This document shows, piece after piece, positions 9,492 to 17,827 of a DNA stretch of 64,000 bases. The position numbers were made by a program, and so were the translations under genes. The notes beneath the pieces were generated by a model. That model saw nothing but the letters and a program-made list of their open reading frames with translations. It ran no database searches and was not told the origin of the DNA. Location of the stretch: NCBI GenBank assembly GCA_963700515.1, contig CAVOXY010000032.1, positions 186,001-250,000 of the forward strand, given 5' to 3'. Position 1 is the stretch's first letter; each line of letters opens with the position of its first letter. The DNA comes from JAJRVM01 sp963700515 (GTDB taxonomy: Bacteria; Planctomycetota; Planctomycetia; Pirellulales; Pirellulaceae).

Positions 9492-9914
9492 TTAAGACAG
9501 CCAATCCTCCACGACCAAGCCGGGAACGCGTTCAAAATCACTACTGTTCCTACTGAGAAGCTTCCCTCCTCTAGCCAGGACGACACTGGCAATCTTCAGA
9601 TCCATCGTCCCCACTTGCGTCTTCATCAGCCGCAACCGTTGAAACTCATTTGCCGCAGCTTCATCCCAGTCAAGTACGTTCCAGACGGCAAAGAAACGGA
9701 AAAGCTGTCGCAACTTCGTATAGGCATTGATTTGGTGGTGTGGATCGTTCATCCGCCGAACGGCGGCCATCCATCCGCGCATGATTTCTTCCACGGTTAG
9801 AATTGTCGTCCCATACGGCTCAGCTGTTCCATCGAGGCGTTCTTTCAAGCGAACGGCCTCTGCAGAAGTGCCTTTTTGGTACTCGACGATATGATCCGTA
9901 TCCAGGACAAGCAT
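9492..9914 (-). CDS. vapC: PIN-domain ribonuclease toxin (VapC family)
   Basis: This 140-residue PIN-domain protein is expected to cleave RNA when its antitoxin is lost. The acidic metal-binding set is complete: Asp5 in LDTDH, Glu42/Glu43 in TVEEIMRGW, Asp105 in GTMDLKIAS and Asp126 in NSSDFERVPGL. It starts directly on the antitoxin stop (ATG and TAA share one base), the usual antitoxin-first order. It sits in an accessory region between repeat DNA and an RHS remnant. The RNA target cannot be predicted from sequence. Confidence 0.9.
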   Translation of the reverse strand: MLVLDTDHIVEYQKGTSAEAVRLKERLDGTAEPYGTTILTVEEIMRGWMAAVRRMNDPHHQINAYTKLRQLFRFFAVWNVLDWDEAAANEFQRLRLMKTQVGTMDLKIASVVLARGGKLLSRNSSDFERVPGLVVEDWLS

Positions 9915-10111
9915 TACCTGTCCTCGCCGTTGGCCTGCCGTCGGTACTCGCGGCCGAGGCGGACGATTTCCTCAAATTCCGAATCGTCCTCGATGGATCC
10001 AAAAGTCGCCTTCACATTCTGCGGAATCACCACCGGTTCCAGGCGGCCTCGAAGTTCGGCAACCTGTCTTTCCAGATCAATCACTCGTTTTTCCAGTTGT
10101 TCCAACGTCAT
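9914..10111 (-). CDS. coiled-coil antitoxin partner of VapC
   Basis: This 65-residue protein precedes the toxin and overlaps it by one base. Residues 1-25 form a heptad coiled coil (TLEQLEKRVIDLERQVAELR), and the C-terminal half is acidic (SIEDDSEFEEIVRLGREYR), suited to wrap the toxin. There is no obvious AbrB, Phd or ribbon-helix-helix DNA-binding domain. The ATG at 10111 was chosen because GGAGG lies 5 bases upstream; a GTG at 10123 overlaps that ribosome-binding site. Assignment rests on gene order and size. Confidence 0.75.
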   Translation of the reverse strand: MTLEQLEKRVIDLERQVAELRGRLEPVVIPQNVKATFGSIEDDSEFEEIVRLGREYRRQANGEDR

Positions 10112-10153
10112 ATGAACCTCCACGATTCCTTTTCAATAATGGCTCAGAGCCTG

Positions 10154-10178
10154 GTTAACTGACCCTGTTAAGTGACCC
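10154..10178 (-). promoter_or_regulatory. direct-repeat operator candidate for the toxin-antitoxin pair
   Basis: GTTAACTGACCC (10154-10165) is followed one base later by GTTAAGTGACCC (10167-10178), matching at 11 of 12 positions. The pair lies 43-67 bases upstream of the antitoxin start, where toxin-antitoxin complexes usually bind to repress their own operon. Confidence 0.4.
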
Positions 10179-10297
10179 TACGGCAAATTAGAGTCACTGC
10201 CTTGGGCGGTGTCGCTGCCAACCTGCCAACCCCCCTAGCCCGATGGACACCAACCAGATGGCGATTCCGCGGAGGCTAGAAGCGACAGGTCGGTCAT

Positions 10298-10429
10298 TTA
10301 CGATTTTCGGAAAGAAAAACTGAAAGTTATGCCTAGAATAAACACGGTCAGTAGGCAGGCAGCGACCCCGTTGCCAACTGCCGTGATCCAACCGCCTTGG
10401 CCACCCGTATGGCGATCTAGTTCATTCAT
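10298..10429 (-). CDS. small single-pass membrane protein, 43 residues
   Basis: This short gene is not similar to anything I recognise. It encodes a polar N-terminus (MNELDRHTGGQGGW), one hydrophobic helix (AACLLTVFILGITFSF) and the basic tail RKS. AAGGAG lies seven bases before the start, and the ATG overlaps the end of the upstream 100-residue gene by eight bases, so translation is probably coupled. The position beside an RHS remnant invites comparison with small immunity proteins, but that is inference from context only. Confidence 0.5.
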   Translation of the reverse strand: MNELDRHTGGQGGWITAVGNGVAACLLTVFILGITFSFSFRKS

Positions 10430-10724
10430 TCTCACATCTCCTTACTGTTCCGCTCGCCGTCCCCTGCCAATACCCGTAGATATGGAAAGGACTTCCAGCA
10501 TATCTCCATGGCATCCACCATTGGACATCGTCGTAATCGTAGAGCGTCCACGAGATGACGCACGAATCGAAAGCCTCTGACCCTGACCCGCACTTGCCGC
10601 ATTTATCCATCTTGACATTGCACTCCTTCGGGCCAATAGAGCAATTCGCCTCTACTAACTGACGGACCTTTGTCACCAACATCGCTCGCGTCCTGGATTC
10701 CTCGGCGGTTTTCCGCACGGCCAC
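10422..10724 (-). CDS. hypothetical cysteine-containing protein, 100 residues
   Basis: I do not recognise this protein. It starts at GTG 10724 after an in-frame stop, has a basic helical N-terminus, a cysteine cluster (CNVKMDKCGKCG, then DSC) that could bind zinc, and an aromatic C-terminal half (WWMPWRYAGSPFHIYGYW). It lies downstream of the RHS core remnant on the same strand and overlaps the next small membrane gene. It may be the orphaned C-terminal piece of the RHS protein or an independent gene. Confidence 0.45.
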   Translation of the reverse strand: MAVRKTAEESRTRAMLVTKVRQLVEANCSIGPKECNVKMDKCGKCGSGSEAFDSCVISWTLYDYDDVQWWMPWRYAGSPFHIYGYWQGTASGTVRRCENE

Positions 10725-11155
10725 CTGCCTACAGGGTCAGCATCGTTTCTTGTGCGCGCGCGAAGCTGTTGTCATGTCAAAGATCTACGGGTAATTCTAC
10801 CCGCACTGTGGGCTGCTTGTGAACGAGAAGGACGGTAGCTGACCAGTTGTCGCCCGACCGGGACAAGCCGGATCGAAGCGGTTGACTAGCGCGACGGATG
10901 CTCTGCGGACGGCGTACTTTCCTGCTGCTGATGAAGAGACATCTTTGTCATCCGATGTTCTTATCCTCACCTGCCCCTTACTCAACGTTCCAACACGATT
11001 CGTTTGAAGGACAGAAAAGATGGGATGACAAAAAGATAAGTCGGCACAGGAGATCTTTTGGTCATCCGATATTTTTGTCCTTATCTGCGCCAGCAGGATC
11101 TCTCCATCATTTCGAAACGTTTCGAAGTCCATTGATGGGTGGAGAGGCTCCCAGG
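10725..11155. other. non-coding stretch with repeated motifs and a perfect palindrome
   Basis: Three copies of a GGATGACAAAAAGAT-like motif occur: inverted near 10943-10957, direct at 11023-11037 and inverted near 11054-11069. A perfect 16-base palindrome TTCGAAACGTTTCGAA lies at 11111-11126. Open frames exist on the minus strand but contain no recognisable residues. The region probably represents decayed RHS or repeat DNA. Confidence 0.45.
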
Positions 11156-11400
11156 CGATTCTCCGATAAAAGCGATTTCCGAAATCGACGTCTGCAAGGA
11201 GTACGTGCGGTGCCGGTAATAACACAATCCCGTCTCGCCGTCCAACCGCCTACCAGTGTAAGTATACTCGACTTCGTAACGGGAGCCGCTGCGAATATCG
11301 ACCAGCTGGCACCGTAGATCGTGAGCATCTCCCACGGGCGATAGAACTGCCGCGTGATAGAATCCGAGCTACCTTGGCTGCGGGTAACAGAACGCGTGAG
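11156..11400 (-). pseudogene. remnant of an RHS/YD-repeat core domain
   Basis: One minus-strand frame contains GSRYEVEYTYTGRRLDGETG followed by LCYYRHRTYS. This matches the RHS-associated core pattern (YTGRRxDxETGLYYYRxRYY) that ends RHS and polymorphic-toxin proteins. Nothing upstream encodes the long YD-repeat shell, and the expected LGRFxxRDPxG continuation is not intact, so this is a fragment. An intact RHS protein would be a large secreted or wall-associated toxin carrier. What remains cannot work. Confidence 0.6.
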
Positions 11401-11448
11401 GAAATACGGACGGAACAAGTGGCAAAATCGTGATCGATTGTCCCGTCA

Positions 11449-12753
11449 TTACCGCTGCTGGAATCTCAGCGTCGAGAGTTCGGGGCGGGCACTCTCGCGA
11501 GTGGACGGCGTGATTTCGGGCAAAGGTAGAACCTGCAGCAGCGCCACCGTTTCGCGGGACGCCGGCACCTGCAACTCGGTCATCGGAGCCAGCATTTGCA
11601 CCAGCGCCAGCGGAGAAACTTGTACCGCCTCGGACACCGATAGCAGCGCTCCGTGCGAATCGCTCAAGACGGGCACTGTCTCAGCATCCTGCTCGGGCTC
11701 ACGCTGCGGAGCGATCGCCAGACCGTTGGCATCCAGAGCAAATTGCAGTGACAGCTCACTGTACGGCAGTTTGGTAGCACCGCCGGAACGAGGATGCTGA
11801 GTGAGGGCCAGAGAACGTTGAGCCGCGTCCAACAGGGATTGACTCACGGCACCTCCCGCCGAGTGCAATTGCCCCGCGGCCTCGGTGATTCGACTGCGGT
11901 GGACAATGAGGCGTCTCAGCGTCAACTGCGACATGCCACTCAGCTTGTGCTGAAAGCGGCTCGTGATCAGGCGATCCAGGTCCAGCTGGCAAAAGACCCC
12001 CGAGATCTCCGCTTCCCAGAGCGACTCGATCTGTTCCGACCACACCGAACCTTGAAAGGTACACTCGCTGCCCAGTTGCTCCAACTGCGGCAGCCAGGCA
12101 GTGGCCAGGTGGCAGGGGAGTCCCATCGGCCCGGTGTGCAATTCCCAACCGGTGGCCGGCGGATCCAACTGCCGATTGCGGACCACACGCAGGCGAACCT
12201 GATCTCCCTCTTCTGATCCGGTCGGGCGAAACTCCACAAACGCTTCGGATCCCTCACCGCTCACCTCCACGGCGAACCGCGCGTCGAGTACCGACTGCGC
12301 CGACTGGTCCTGCTGCAGGGTCAGCGTCGATGCGAGCAGCTGAACTGTCTCGTCGGTCGCGTCGCTGCGCAACAACAGATGTTCGTGCAGCACTTCGACG
12401 AGTCGCGGCAAACGCCGGAAGTCAATTTCGGGCTGTCCGAGTGTGACGACCGATCCGTTGTCCGACGGCATCACGCTGGCCGAGCGAGCGCGGGCCAGCC
12501 ACAAGTGTGATTCGGGATCACGCAGTTCGACGCCGCGCAGCACGAAGCTATCGGCAGCATCCCACTCGATGGCGTCAACGTGTACCTCAAGTCCCAGCCG
12601 TGCGGCGAGACGTGATTGCCAAGCGGTCATTCGGGCCGTGTGGTAGGCAGGTGTCTGCACGACCAGGGCGGCGCCACCCACCAGCAGGGTGGGAAGCAGA
12701 CAGCCTATGCAGAAGAGAGTACGGCATAACCGACGTCGCGGGGAAAAACGCAT
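11449..12753 (-). CDS. hypothetical membrane-anchored protein
   Basis: This 434-residue protein has one N-terminal membrane segment (LFCIGCLLPTLLVGGAALVV) after a basic start MRFSPRRR, followed by a large soluble, probably extracytoplasmic, domain. The layout (WQSRLAARLGLEVHVDAIEW, then VLRGVELRDPES and later layers of similar style) recalls AsmA/DUF-type envelope proteins with repeated beta structure, but that resemblance is weak. ATG 12753 is preferred because AAGGA lies 8 bases upstream; the frame is open to 12807. It follows aroC on the same strand by 54 bases and may be co-transcribed. Confidence 0.7.
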   Translation of the reverse strand: MRFSPRRRLCRTLFCIGCLLPTLLVGGAALVVQTPAYHTARMTAWQSRLAARLGLEVHVDAIEWDAADSFVLRGVELRDPESHLWLARARSASVMPSDNGSVVTLGQPEIDFRRLPRLVEVLHEHLLLRSDATDETVQLLASTLTLQQDQSAQSVLDARFAVEVSGEGSEAFVEFRPTGSEEGDQVRLRVVRNRQLDPPATGWELHTGPMGLPCHLATAWLPQLEQLGSECTFQGSVWSEQIESLWEAEISGVFCQLDLDRLITSRFQHKLSGMSQLTLRRLIVHRSRITEAAGQLHSAGGAVSQSLLDAAQRSLALTQHPRSGGATKLPYSELSLQFALDANGLAIAPQREPEQDAETVPVLSDSHGALLSVSEAVQVSPLALVQMLAPMTELQVPASRETVALLQVLPLPEITPSTRESARPELSTLRFQQR

Positions 12754-12807
12754 GGCATACATCCTTGTACGCGTCGAATCAAAGCTAATGCGTGATGCTT
12801 CACACAT

Positions 12808-13946
12808 TCATCGCTTTCGAGCCATCTCGTGGAACAGATCCCACCGGGCCCGCATTTCCTGCAGGCTGTCCCCGCCAAATTTCTCGACCAGGGCCCGAGC
12901 CACTTCGAAAGCCACCACGTTCTCAATAATCACACTGGCCGCCGACACCGCGCACACGTCGCTCCGCTCGTACTCCGCCGATTCCGCGAGCTTCGTGTCG
13001 AGGTTGACCGACTCCAGCGGCTTGCGCAGCGTACTGATCGGCTTCATGGCCGCACGCACCACCAGCGGCTGGCCGTTGGTCATGCCGGCCTCCAACCCGC
13101 CGGCGTTGTTGGTGGGCCGCTGGTAACCGAGCGTGGGCCCGCTGGACAATGCGGCTTCGAACTGGATCGGATCGTGCACTTGCGAGCCGCAGCGGCGAGC
13201 AGCTTCGAATCCCAGCCCGATTTCCACACCCTTGATCGCCTGCACCGCCATCACCGCCTGAGCCAACCGGCCGTCGAGTTTCTGATCCCACTGGGCGTGC
13301 GTGCCCAACCCGAACGGCAGGCCTTCGACACACACCTCGACGATCCCGCCCAGCGTGTCGCCCGCCTTGCCCGTCTCGTCGATCAGTTGCTTGATTTCGT
13401 CATCGCGACTCGGATCCAACGAGTACACTTCGCTTTGCTGCCGTCGTTCCAGCCGCTCTTCCCAACTACACGGGGGCACCTCGATCCTGATGCCACCCAG
13501 CTCGACCACGTAGCCCATCGCCCGGATGCCAAAGGGAGCGAGCAGTTGCCTGGCCAAGGCCCCGGCCGCCACGCGCACCGCCGTCTCGCGAGCACTGGCT
13601 CGCTCCAGGATCGCTCGGACCGGTCCCAGGTACTTGATCGCTCCGGACAAATCCCCGTGGCCCGGTCGCGGACGTGTCAGGTCGTCCATCCGCTCGAGCT
13701 TGTAGTCTCGTTGACAACCTGCAGGGCGATCGGACTGCCCAGCGAGATCCCCCGCCAGATGCCGGTCAGAATCTCGACGCGGTCCGTTTCGATCCGCTGC
13801 CGGCCGCCACGGCCGTAGCCGCCCTGGCGGCGGCGCAGCTCGTCGTCAATTCCCGGCGTCGTGAGTTCCACACCGGCGGGAAATCCGTCGACCAACGCCA
13901 GCAGCGTTTTGCCGTGCGATTCGCCTGCGGTCCAGTAACGTAACAT
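12808..13946 (-). CDS. aroC: chorismate synthase (one frameshift)
   Basis: This is the last enzyme of the shikimate pathway, converting 5-enolpyruvylshikimate 3-phosphate to chorismate with reduced FMN. The N-terminal signature MLRYWTAGESHGKTLL is complete, followed by RRRQGGYGRGGRQRIETD. The second half carries RPGHGDLSGAIKY, ERASARETAVRVAAGALA and GGLEAGMTNGQPLVVRAAMKP. The frame breaks near 13709, after VVN. Restoring one missing base (AACCGAGAC in place of AACGAGAC) reads straight through, so the gene is almost surely intact in the cell. Rejoined length is about 380 residues, typical for the family. Confidence 0.93.
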
Positions 13947-14187
13947 GTTGTCTTCGCTGAAATTAGGGCAGGGGAAAGGGCACTGCTCGGCTCGGCGCCG
14001 GTGCGGGCGAGTTGTCGTCTGCCGCCCACCATGCTGTACTGCAATTCTAAACGGGAAAGGACATCGAGCGATAGGTCGGTTCGTGGTGTGCGGCGGGCGA
14101 TTCGTGCCATGGAAATCGGGAATCGGTGCGGTGATTCCCGTAGCGGGACCCGCCCGGGCGCCATCATAATTCGTGAGCGTCAACATC
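13947..14187. other. upstream region of aroC, no gene
   Basis: Nothing recognisable is present apart from a partial copy (GTAGCGGGACCCGCC, near 14141) of the spacer sequence that recurs in the palindrome array beginning at 14188. Confidence 0.4.
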
Positions 14188-14503
14188 GAGCTGAAGCCTC
14201 GGCGGCTTCAGCTACGACTACACTGTAGCGGGACCCGCCAGGGTTCCGCGCTGCGATGCACGACGTACGCCATCGAGCTGAAGCCTCGGCGGCTTCAGCT
14301 ACGGCTACACTGTAGCGGGACCCGCCAGGGTTCCGCGCTGCGATGTACGACGTACGCCATCGAGCTGAAGCCTCGGCGGCTTCAGCTACGGTACACTGAG
14401 CGACCCGCGGTTCGGCTGCACGCACGACGTAGCCATCGAGCTGAAGCCTCGGCGGCTTCAGCTACGGATACACTGGGCTGAAGCCTCGGCGGCTTCAGCT
14501 ACG
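14188..14503. repeat. array of five palindromic repeats (family A)
   Basis: The palindrome TGAAGCCTCGGCGGCTTCA, followed by GCTACG, occurs five times starting near 14188, 14275, 14362, 14438 and 14477. The first three copies are spaced 87 bases apart and share the intervening sequence (CACTGTAGCGGGACCCGCCA), so the real unit is about 87 bases. The last two intervals are shortened to 76 and 39 bases. A diverged single copy is at 54093-54118. The array ends 13 bases before the transporter ATG. Confidence 0.85.
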
Positions 14504-14516
14504 GCCAGGTTGAAAC

Positions 14517-15509
14517 ATGAAGTCATTTCTTATTCACCGCTGGTTTTTGCTCAGCCTGGCAGCCGTGATGGCCGTCGGCCTGTTTGGCTCGGATGTGCTG
14601 CTCCCGGTGGCCAATTGCGTACCGTTGCGCTACGGGATCGTAGCCGTCGTCTTGTTCCTGATGGCGCTGCCGCTCGAAGCGCGTGTGATGTGGCGGACCA
14701 TTCGCCGCCCGGCGGCCCCACTGTTGGGGGTTGCCATGAATTCAATGGCGATGCCGCTTCTGGTGTGGCTGTTCGTGACGGTCCTCGGCGCCGCACTCCT
14801 GGGTGGCGAATTATCGCTCGGTCTGTTGGTTGTGGCAGCCACGCCCTGCACGTTGGCCTCCGCGGCTGTCTGGACGCGCCGCGCCGGAGGAAACGATGCG
14901 GTCAGTATCATGGTGACCGTGATCACCAACGCCAGCTGCTTCCTGGTGACTCCGTTCTGGCTGTTGCACATGACCGGCCAGGAGGCGGAAATCGACGCGT
15001 CCGAGATGATCACCACACTAGCCCTCGTGGTGGTATTGCCCATGACTCTGGCACAGCTGGCGCGACTGGCTCGCGCGGTGGGCCACTGGGCCACGCGTAA
15101 TCAGACTCCCCTGGGGGTCCTGGCCCAGTTGGGCGTGCTATCAACCATCCTCATCGGCTCGATCCAGACCGGCCAGCGGTTCGGCGGCGGCAGCGCATCG
15201 CCCGGACTGGGCCAGCTGTTGATGCTGCTGGTGAGCATTGTCGGTATCCACGTCGCAATTCTGACCGCCGGCATGCTGTTGGCGCGACTTCTGAAGATGG
15301 AGCGGCGAGACGGGATCGCGGTCGGATTGGCCGGCAGCCAGAAGACGCTGATGGTGGGCCTGCAGGTTTGCATGGAGTTGGGATTCAACATCATACCGAT
15401 GGTGGCATATCACATCAGCCAATTGCTGATCGACACGCTGATTGCCGATCGCCTCCGGCGCGACCAGCCGCCCCCCCAAAATGCCGCCACGACCGACTCG
15501 CAGCGGTAA
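14517..15509 (+). CDS. bile acid:sodium symporter (SBF)-like transporter
   Basis: This 330-residue integral membrane protein has about nine or ten hydrophobic segments. The pattern VVAATPCTLASAAVWTRRAGGNDAV and the later VGLAGSQKTLMVGLQVC resembles the SBF/YfeH branch of the bile acid:sodium symporter and arsenite-permease superfamily, with the two crossing motifs expected in discontinuous helices. The substrate is unknown; bacterial relatives move organic anions. The start follows the palindrome array with little room for a leader, so the last repeat forms part of its 5' region. Confidence 0.75.
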   Translation: MKSFLIHRWFLLSLAAVMAVGLFGSDVLLPVANCVPLRYGIVAVVLFLMALPLEARVMWRTIRRPAAPLLGVAMNSMAMPLLVWLFVTVLGAALLGGELSLGLLVVAATPCTLASAAVWTRRAGGNDAVSIMVTVITNASCFLVTPFWLLHMTGQEAEIDASEMITTLALVVVLPMTLAQLARLARAVGHWATRNQTPLGVLAQLGVLSTILIGSIQTGQRFGGGSASPGLGQLLMLLVSIVGIHVAILTAGMLLARLLKMERRDGIAVGLAGSQKTLMVGLQVCMELGFNIIPMVAYHISQLLIDTLIADRLRRDQPPPQNAATTDSQR

Positions 15510-15618
15510 GTCAGGGCAGCTTTCAGCTGGCGCGTGTCGACAACGGCGGAGCAATACGACCGCCATCCGCTCGCCCCGGGGCATGTGGGGCATTGGGTTA
15601 GTTGACTGACAGCCCATA

Positions 15619-15704
15619 GGATAGGCTTCCAACCTGTCACGACCGTCCCGTTTCAAACGCCGACTTGATGTGACTTTCCCGAGTGGCAGGCTGGAAGCCT
15701 GTCC
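15619..15704. repeat. inverted pair of family B palindromes (REPIN-like)
   Basis: GGATAGGCTTCCAACCTGTC (15619-15638) and GGCAGGCTGGAAGCCTGTCC (15685-15704) are inverted copies of one another with about 46 bases between them, and each copy is itself palindromic. The same family occurs at 36154-36173 and as another inverted pair at 40605-40690. Confidence 0.75.
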
Positions 15705-15773
15705 GACGACCGAGTCAACAAGCCGCATGTGGCACGAGCAGCCCCGCGATGTGAAAAGGGATGCAAGCGACCC

Positions 15774-15802
15774 TTGTTGAGCGGGCAGGTGATTGCTATA
15801 CT
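15774..15802 (+). promoter_or_regulatory. extended -10 promoter upstream of rpmE
   Basis: TTGTTG is separated by 17 bases from TATACT, and a TG lies one base before the -10 box (TGCTATACT), giving an extended -10 element that can compensate for the weak -35. The predicted start is about 55 bases before the rpmE ATG. Confidence 0.6.
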
Positions 15803-15863
15803 GTGAGTTTCCCAACGTCTGCAAAAAACACGCTAAGTCCTTTCGCTGCGGGAACTTGAAGAA

Positions 15864-16109
15864 ATGAAGGAAGGTATTCATCCGGAATATTTCGAGACGA
15901 CGGTGACCTGCGGCTGTGGGAACAAGTTCACGACGCACAGCACCCGTCCCGAGTTGAAAGTCGACATCTGTAACGCCTGTCACCCGTTCTATACGGGGAA
16001 ACTCAAGTACGTCGATACGGCTGGACGCATCGAGAAGTTCCAGACGAAATTCGCGGCAGGGACGTATGCCAGTGTGCAGCGTACGAAGAAGAAAGCGGCC
16101 CAACCGTAG
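15864..16109 (+). CDS. rpmE: 50S ribosomal protein L31
   Basis: This 81-residue large-subunit ribosomal protein matches L31. It opens with MKEGIHPEYFETTVTCGCG and continues CNACHPFYTGK. The four cysteines expected of the zinc-binding form (16, 18, 36 and 39) are all present, so this is the zinc-containing type, not the zinc-independent paralogue made in starvation. The tail (VQRTKKKAAQP) is basic, as usual. It has its own promoter and stands upstream of prfA, a common planctomycete neighbourhood. Confidence 0.97.
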   Translation: MKEGIHPEYFETTVTCGCGNKFTTHSTRPELKVDICNACHPFYTGKLKYVDTAGRIEKFQTKFAAGTYASVQRTKKKAAQP

Positions 16110-16653
16110 CCAACCCTTCCGGCCGTGGGCAGATTGACACTCACCTTTTTCTTCCATGCCTGGGGCTGCCCGAGTTCCACGAGACGGTACACGGCGTCGT
16201 GACCACCGTGCTGGAGCGCGCCAACCGGGCCCTCGGGGCACAGAGCACCGCTGCTTCGCGAGCGCTGCCCAAAACGCCGCCCGCCGAGCCACAGCGCGGG
16301 GCAGCAGATGACGAGCATGTGGACACACAAGCCTGCTTGCCGGCGCGATCACGACGACTCCTCTGGGGGCGGCGTCCGCTTCGGCACTCAGCGGCGGTCG
16401 TCGACGCTGCCGAGGGACTTCGGGAGCGGTGCCGATCATCCCTGCCGGGACGTGTAGTCTTGGTGAGGAACTCACACTGGAGTACGATGATCGCGGTGGC
16501 CGAGAGTGCGACGTGGCGGAACGCCTGAGCGAGACTCCACAGCACATCGCTCCTCTCACCGCCGAGTGCTGCAGCGACAACGAAACAGGGGACCGTGGCG
16601 TCCAGGCAGGACCGACAGCGGCAGCAGAACGGCTGCAGGTGGTAACAGACTCC
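16110..16653. other. 544 bases between rpmE and prfA without a nameable gene
   Basis: The prfA frame extends upstream to 16429 and another plus-strand frame runs to 16528 (through ETVHGVVTTVLERANRALGA), but neither has recognisable family features. A gene lost to frameshifts or a decayed gene is possible. No repeats or clear promoter were seen. Confidence 0.4.
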
Positions 16654-17730
16654 ATGCGAAAAATGCTTGAGGAAAAATTGGCGCGGTTCGAGCAGCTCGA
16701 GCGTGCCATGATGGATCCGGAGGTCATGGGCAATGACAGCCGCATGGCGGCTGCGGCGCGGGAGCATGGTTCGCTGGCGAGGCTGGCCAGGAAGTACCGC
16801 GCCTTCAAGCAGGTGAGCGACGAGATTGCCGAGCTGAAGAAGATGGTCAAGAGCCAGGATTCCGAAGAGCGGGAAATGGCTGAAAGTGAGTTGCCCGAGC
16901 AGATCGAACGGCGGGAGCAGATCTGGAACGATCTACTCGACATGACGATTGGCGGCGAGGACGCGAATCGGCCACGCTGCGTGATGGAGATTCGTGCCGG
17001 GACGGGGGGCGACGAGGCGGCGTTATTCGCACGCGTCTTGTATGAAATGTACAAGCGGTACGCGGAGGATCGCGGCTGGAAGTTGGAACTGCTCGATGCC
17101 AGCCCAACGGAACTGGGTGGGTTCAAAGATCTGACCTTGGCCTTTGAAGGCGAGGGGGTCTACCGGGAGCTGCAATACGAGAGTGGTGGTCACCGGGTGC
17201 AGCGTGTGCCGGAGACGGAAGCGAAGGGACGCATTCATACGTCGGCAGCGACCGTGGCGGTACTTCCCGAACCCGAGGATGTGGAAATCGACCTGAAACC
17301 GGACGATTATCGCAAAGACATTTTCCATGCCAGCGGGCCGGGTGGCCAACACGTCAACAAGACCGCGTCCGCGGTGCGATTGACCCACTACGAGTCTGGT
17401 GTCGTGGTGTCGATGCAGGACGAGAAGAGCCAGCACAAGAACCTGGCCAAGGCGCTCCGCGTGCTCAAGTCACGGCTCTACGACATGTACCAGCAGCGCG
17501 AGCACGAGAAGCGGGCCAGTGAGCGGAAGAGCCTGGTCGGTTCGGGCGATCGCAGCCAGCGCATCCGCACGTACAATTTCCCCGAGAACCGCTTGACGGA
17601 TCATCGCATCAACCTGACGCTGTACAAGCTCGATCAAATCCTGGCCGGAGACTTGCGTCCCATCACGCAAGCCTTGATTGCTCATGACCGTGACGAGCTG
17701 CGGGGATCCATGGATGCGGACATGACCTGA
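16654..17730 (+). CDS. prfA: peptide chain release factor 1
   Basis: This factor recognises UAA and UAG in the ribosomal A site and triggers hydrolysis of the finished peptide. Counted from ATG 16654 it has 358 residues, like the 360 of E. coli RF1. The tripeptide anticodon is PxT type (Pro-Glu-Thr 186-188 in RVPETEAKGRIHTS), which separates RF1 from RF2 (SPF). The catalytic GGQ lies at 230-232 in GPGGQHVNKT, and GSGDRSQRIRTYNFPENRLT follows. The start aligns with the family; the longer open frame upstream does not. The gene is intact and is followed by prmC, which methylates the GGQ glutamine. Confidence 0.96.
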   Translation: MRKMLEEKLARFEQLERAMMDPEVMGNDSRMAAAAREHGSLARLARKYRAFKQVSDEIAELKKMVKSQDSEEREMAESELPEQIERREQIWNDLLDMTIGGEDANRPRCVMEIRAGTGGDEAALFARVLYEMYKRYAEDRGWKLELLDASPTELGGFKDLTLAFEGEGVYRELQYESGGHRVQRVPETEAKGRIHTSAATVAVLPEPEDVEIDLKPDDYRKDIFHASGPGGQHVNKTASAVRLTHYESGVVVSMQDEKSQHKNLAKALRVLKSRLYDMYQQREHEKRASERKSLVGSGDRSQRIRTYNFPENRLTDHRINLTLYKLDQILAGDLRPITQALIAHDRDELRGSMDADMT

Positions 17731-17827
17731 GCGACCGAGCAGGGACGATCGTGCGGCAATCGCTCCCTGCAGTGGTTCCCGAGGAAGGGGCAATCGTGAC
17801 ACGACCGGCCAGTGGTTGGAGATCCGC

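Larger units (their letters stand above)
15510..15863. other. intergenic with inverted repeat pair and promoter
   Basis: This 354-base spacer between the transporter and rpmE holds an inverted pair of family B palindromes (15619-15704) and a good promoter for rpmE (15774-15802). No gene is present. Confidence 0.6.

Noticed and set aside
11081..11418. Intact small genes on the minus strand
   Set aside because: The frames overlap each other, and only one contains recognisable residues, which belong to an RHS core fragment.
14188..14503. CRISPR array
   Set aside because: The repeat is fully palindromic, the intervening sequences are themselves repeated instead of unique, intervals vary from 39 to 87 bases, and no cas gene is near.
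15141..17126. A 661-codon open frame on the minus strand
   Set aside because: It runs antisense through the transporter end, rpmE and prfA, which are well supported. It has no family features and owes its length to high GC content.
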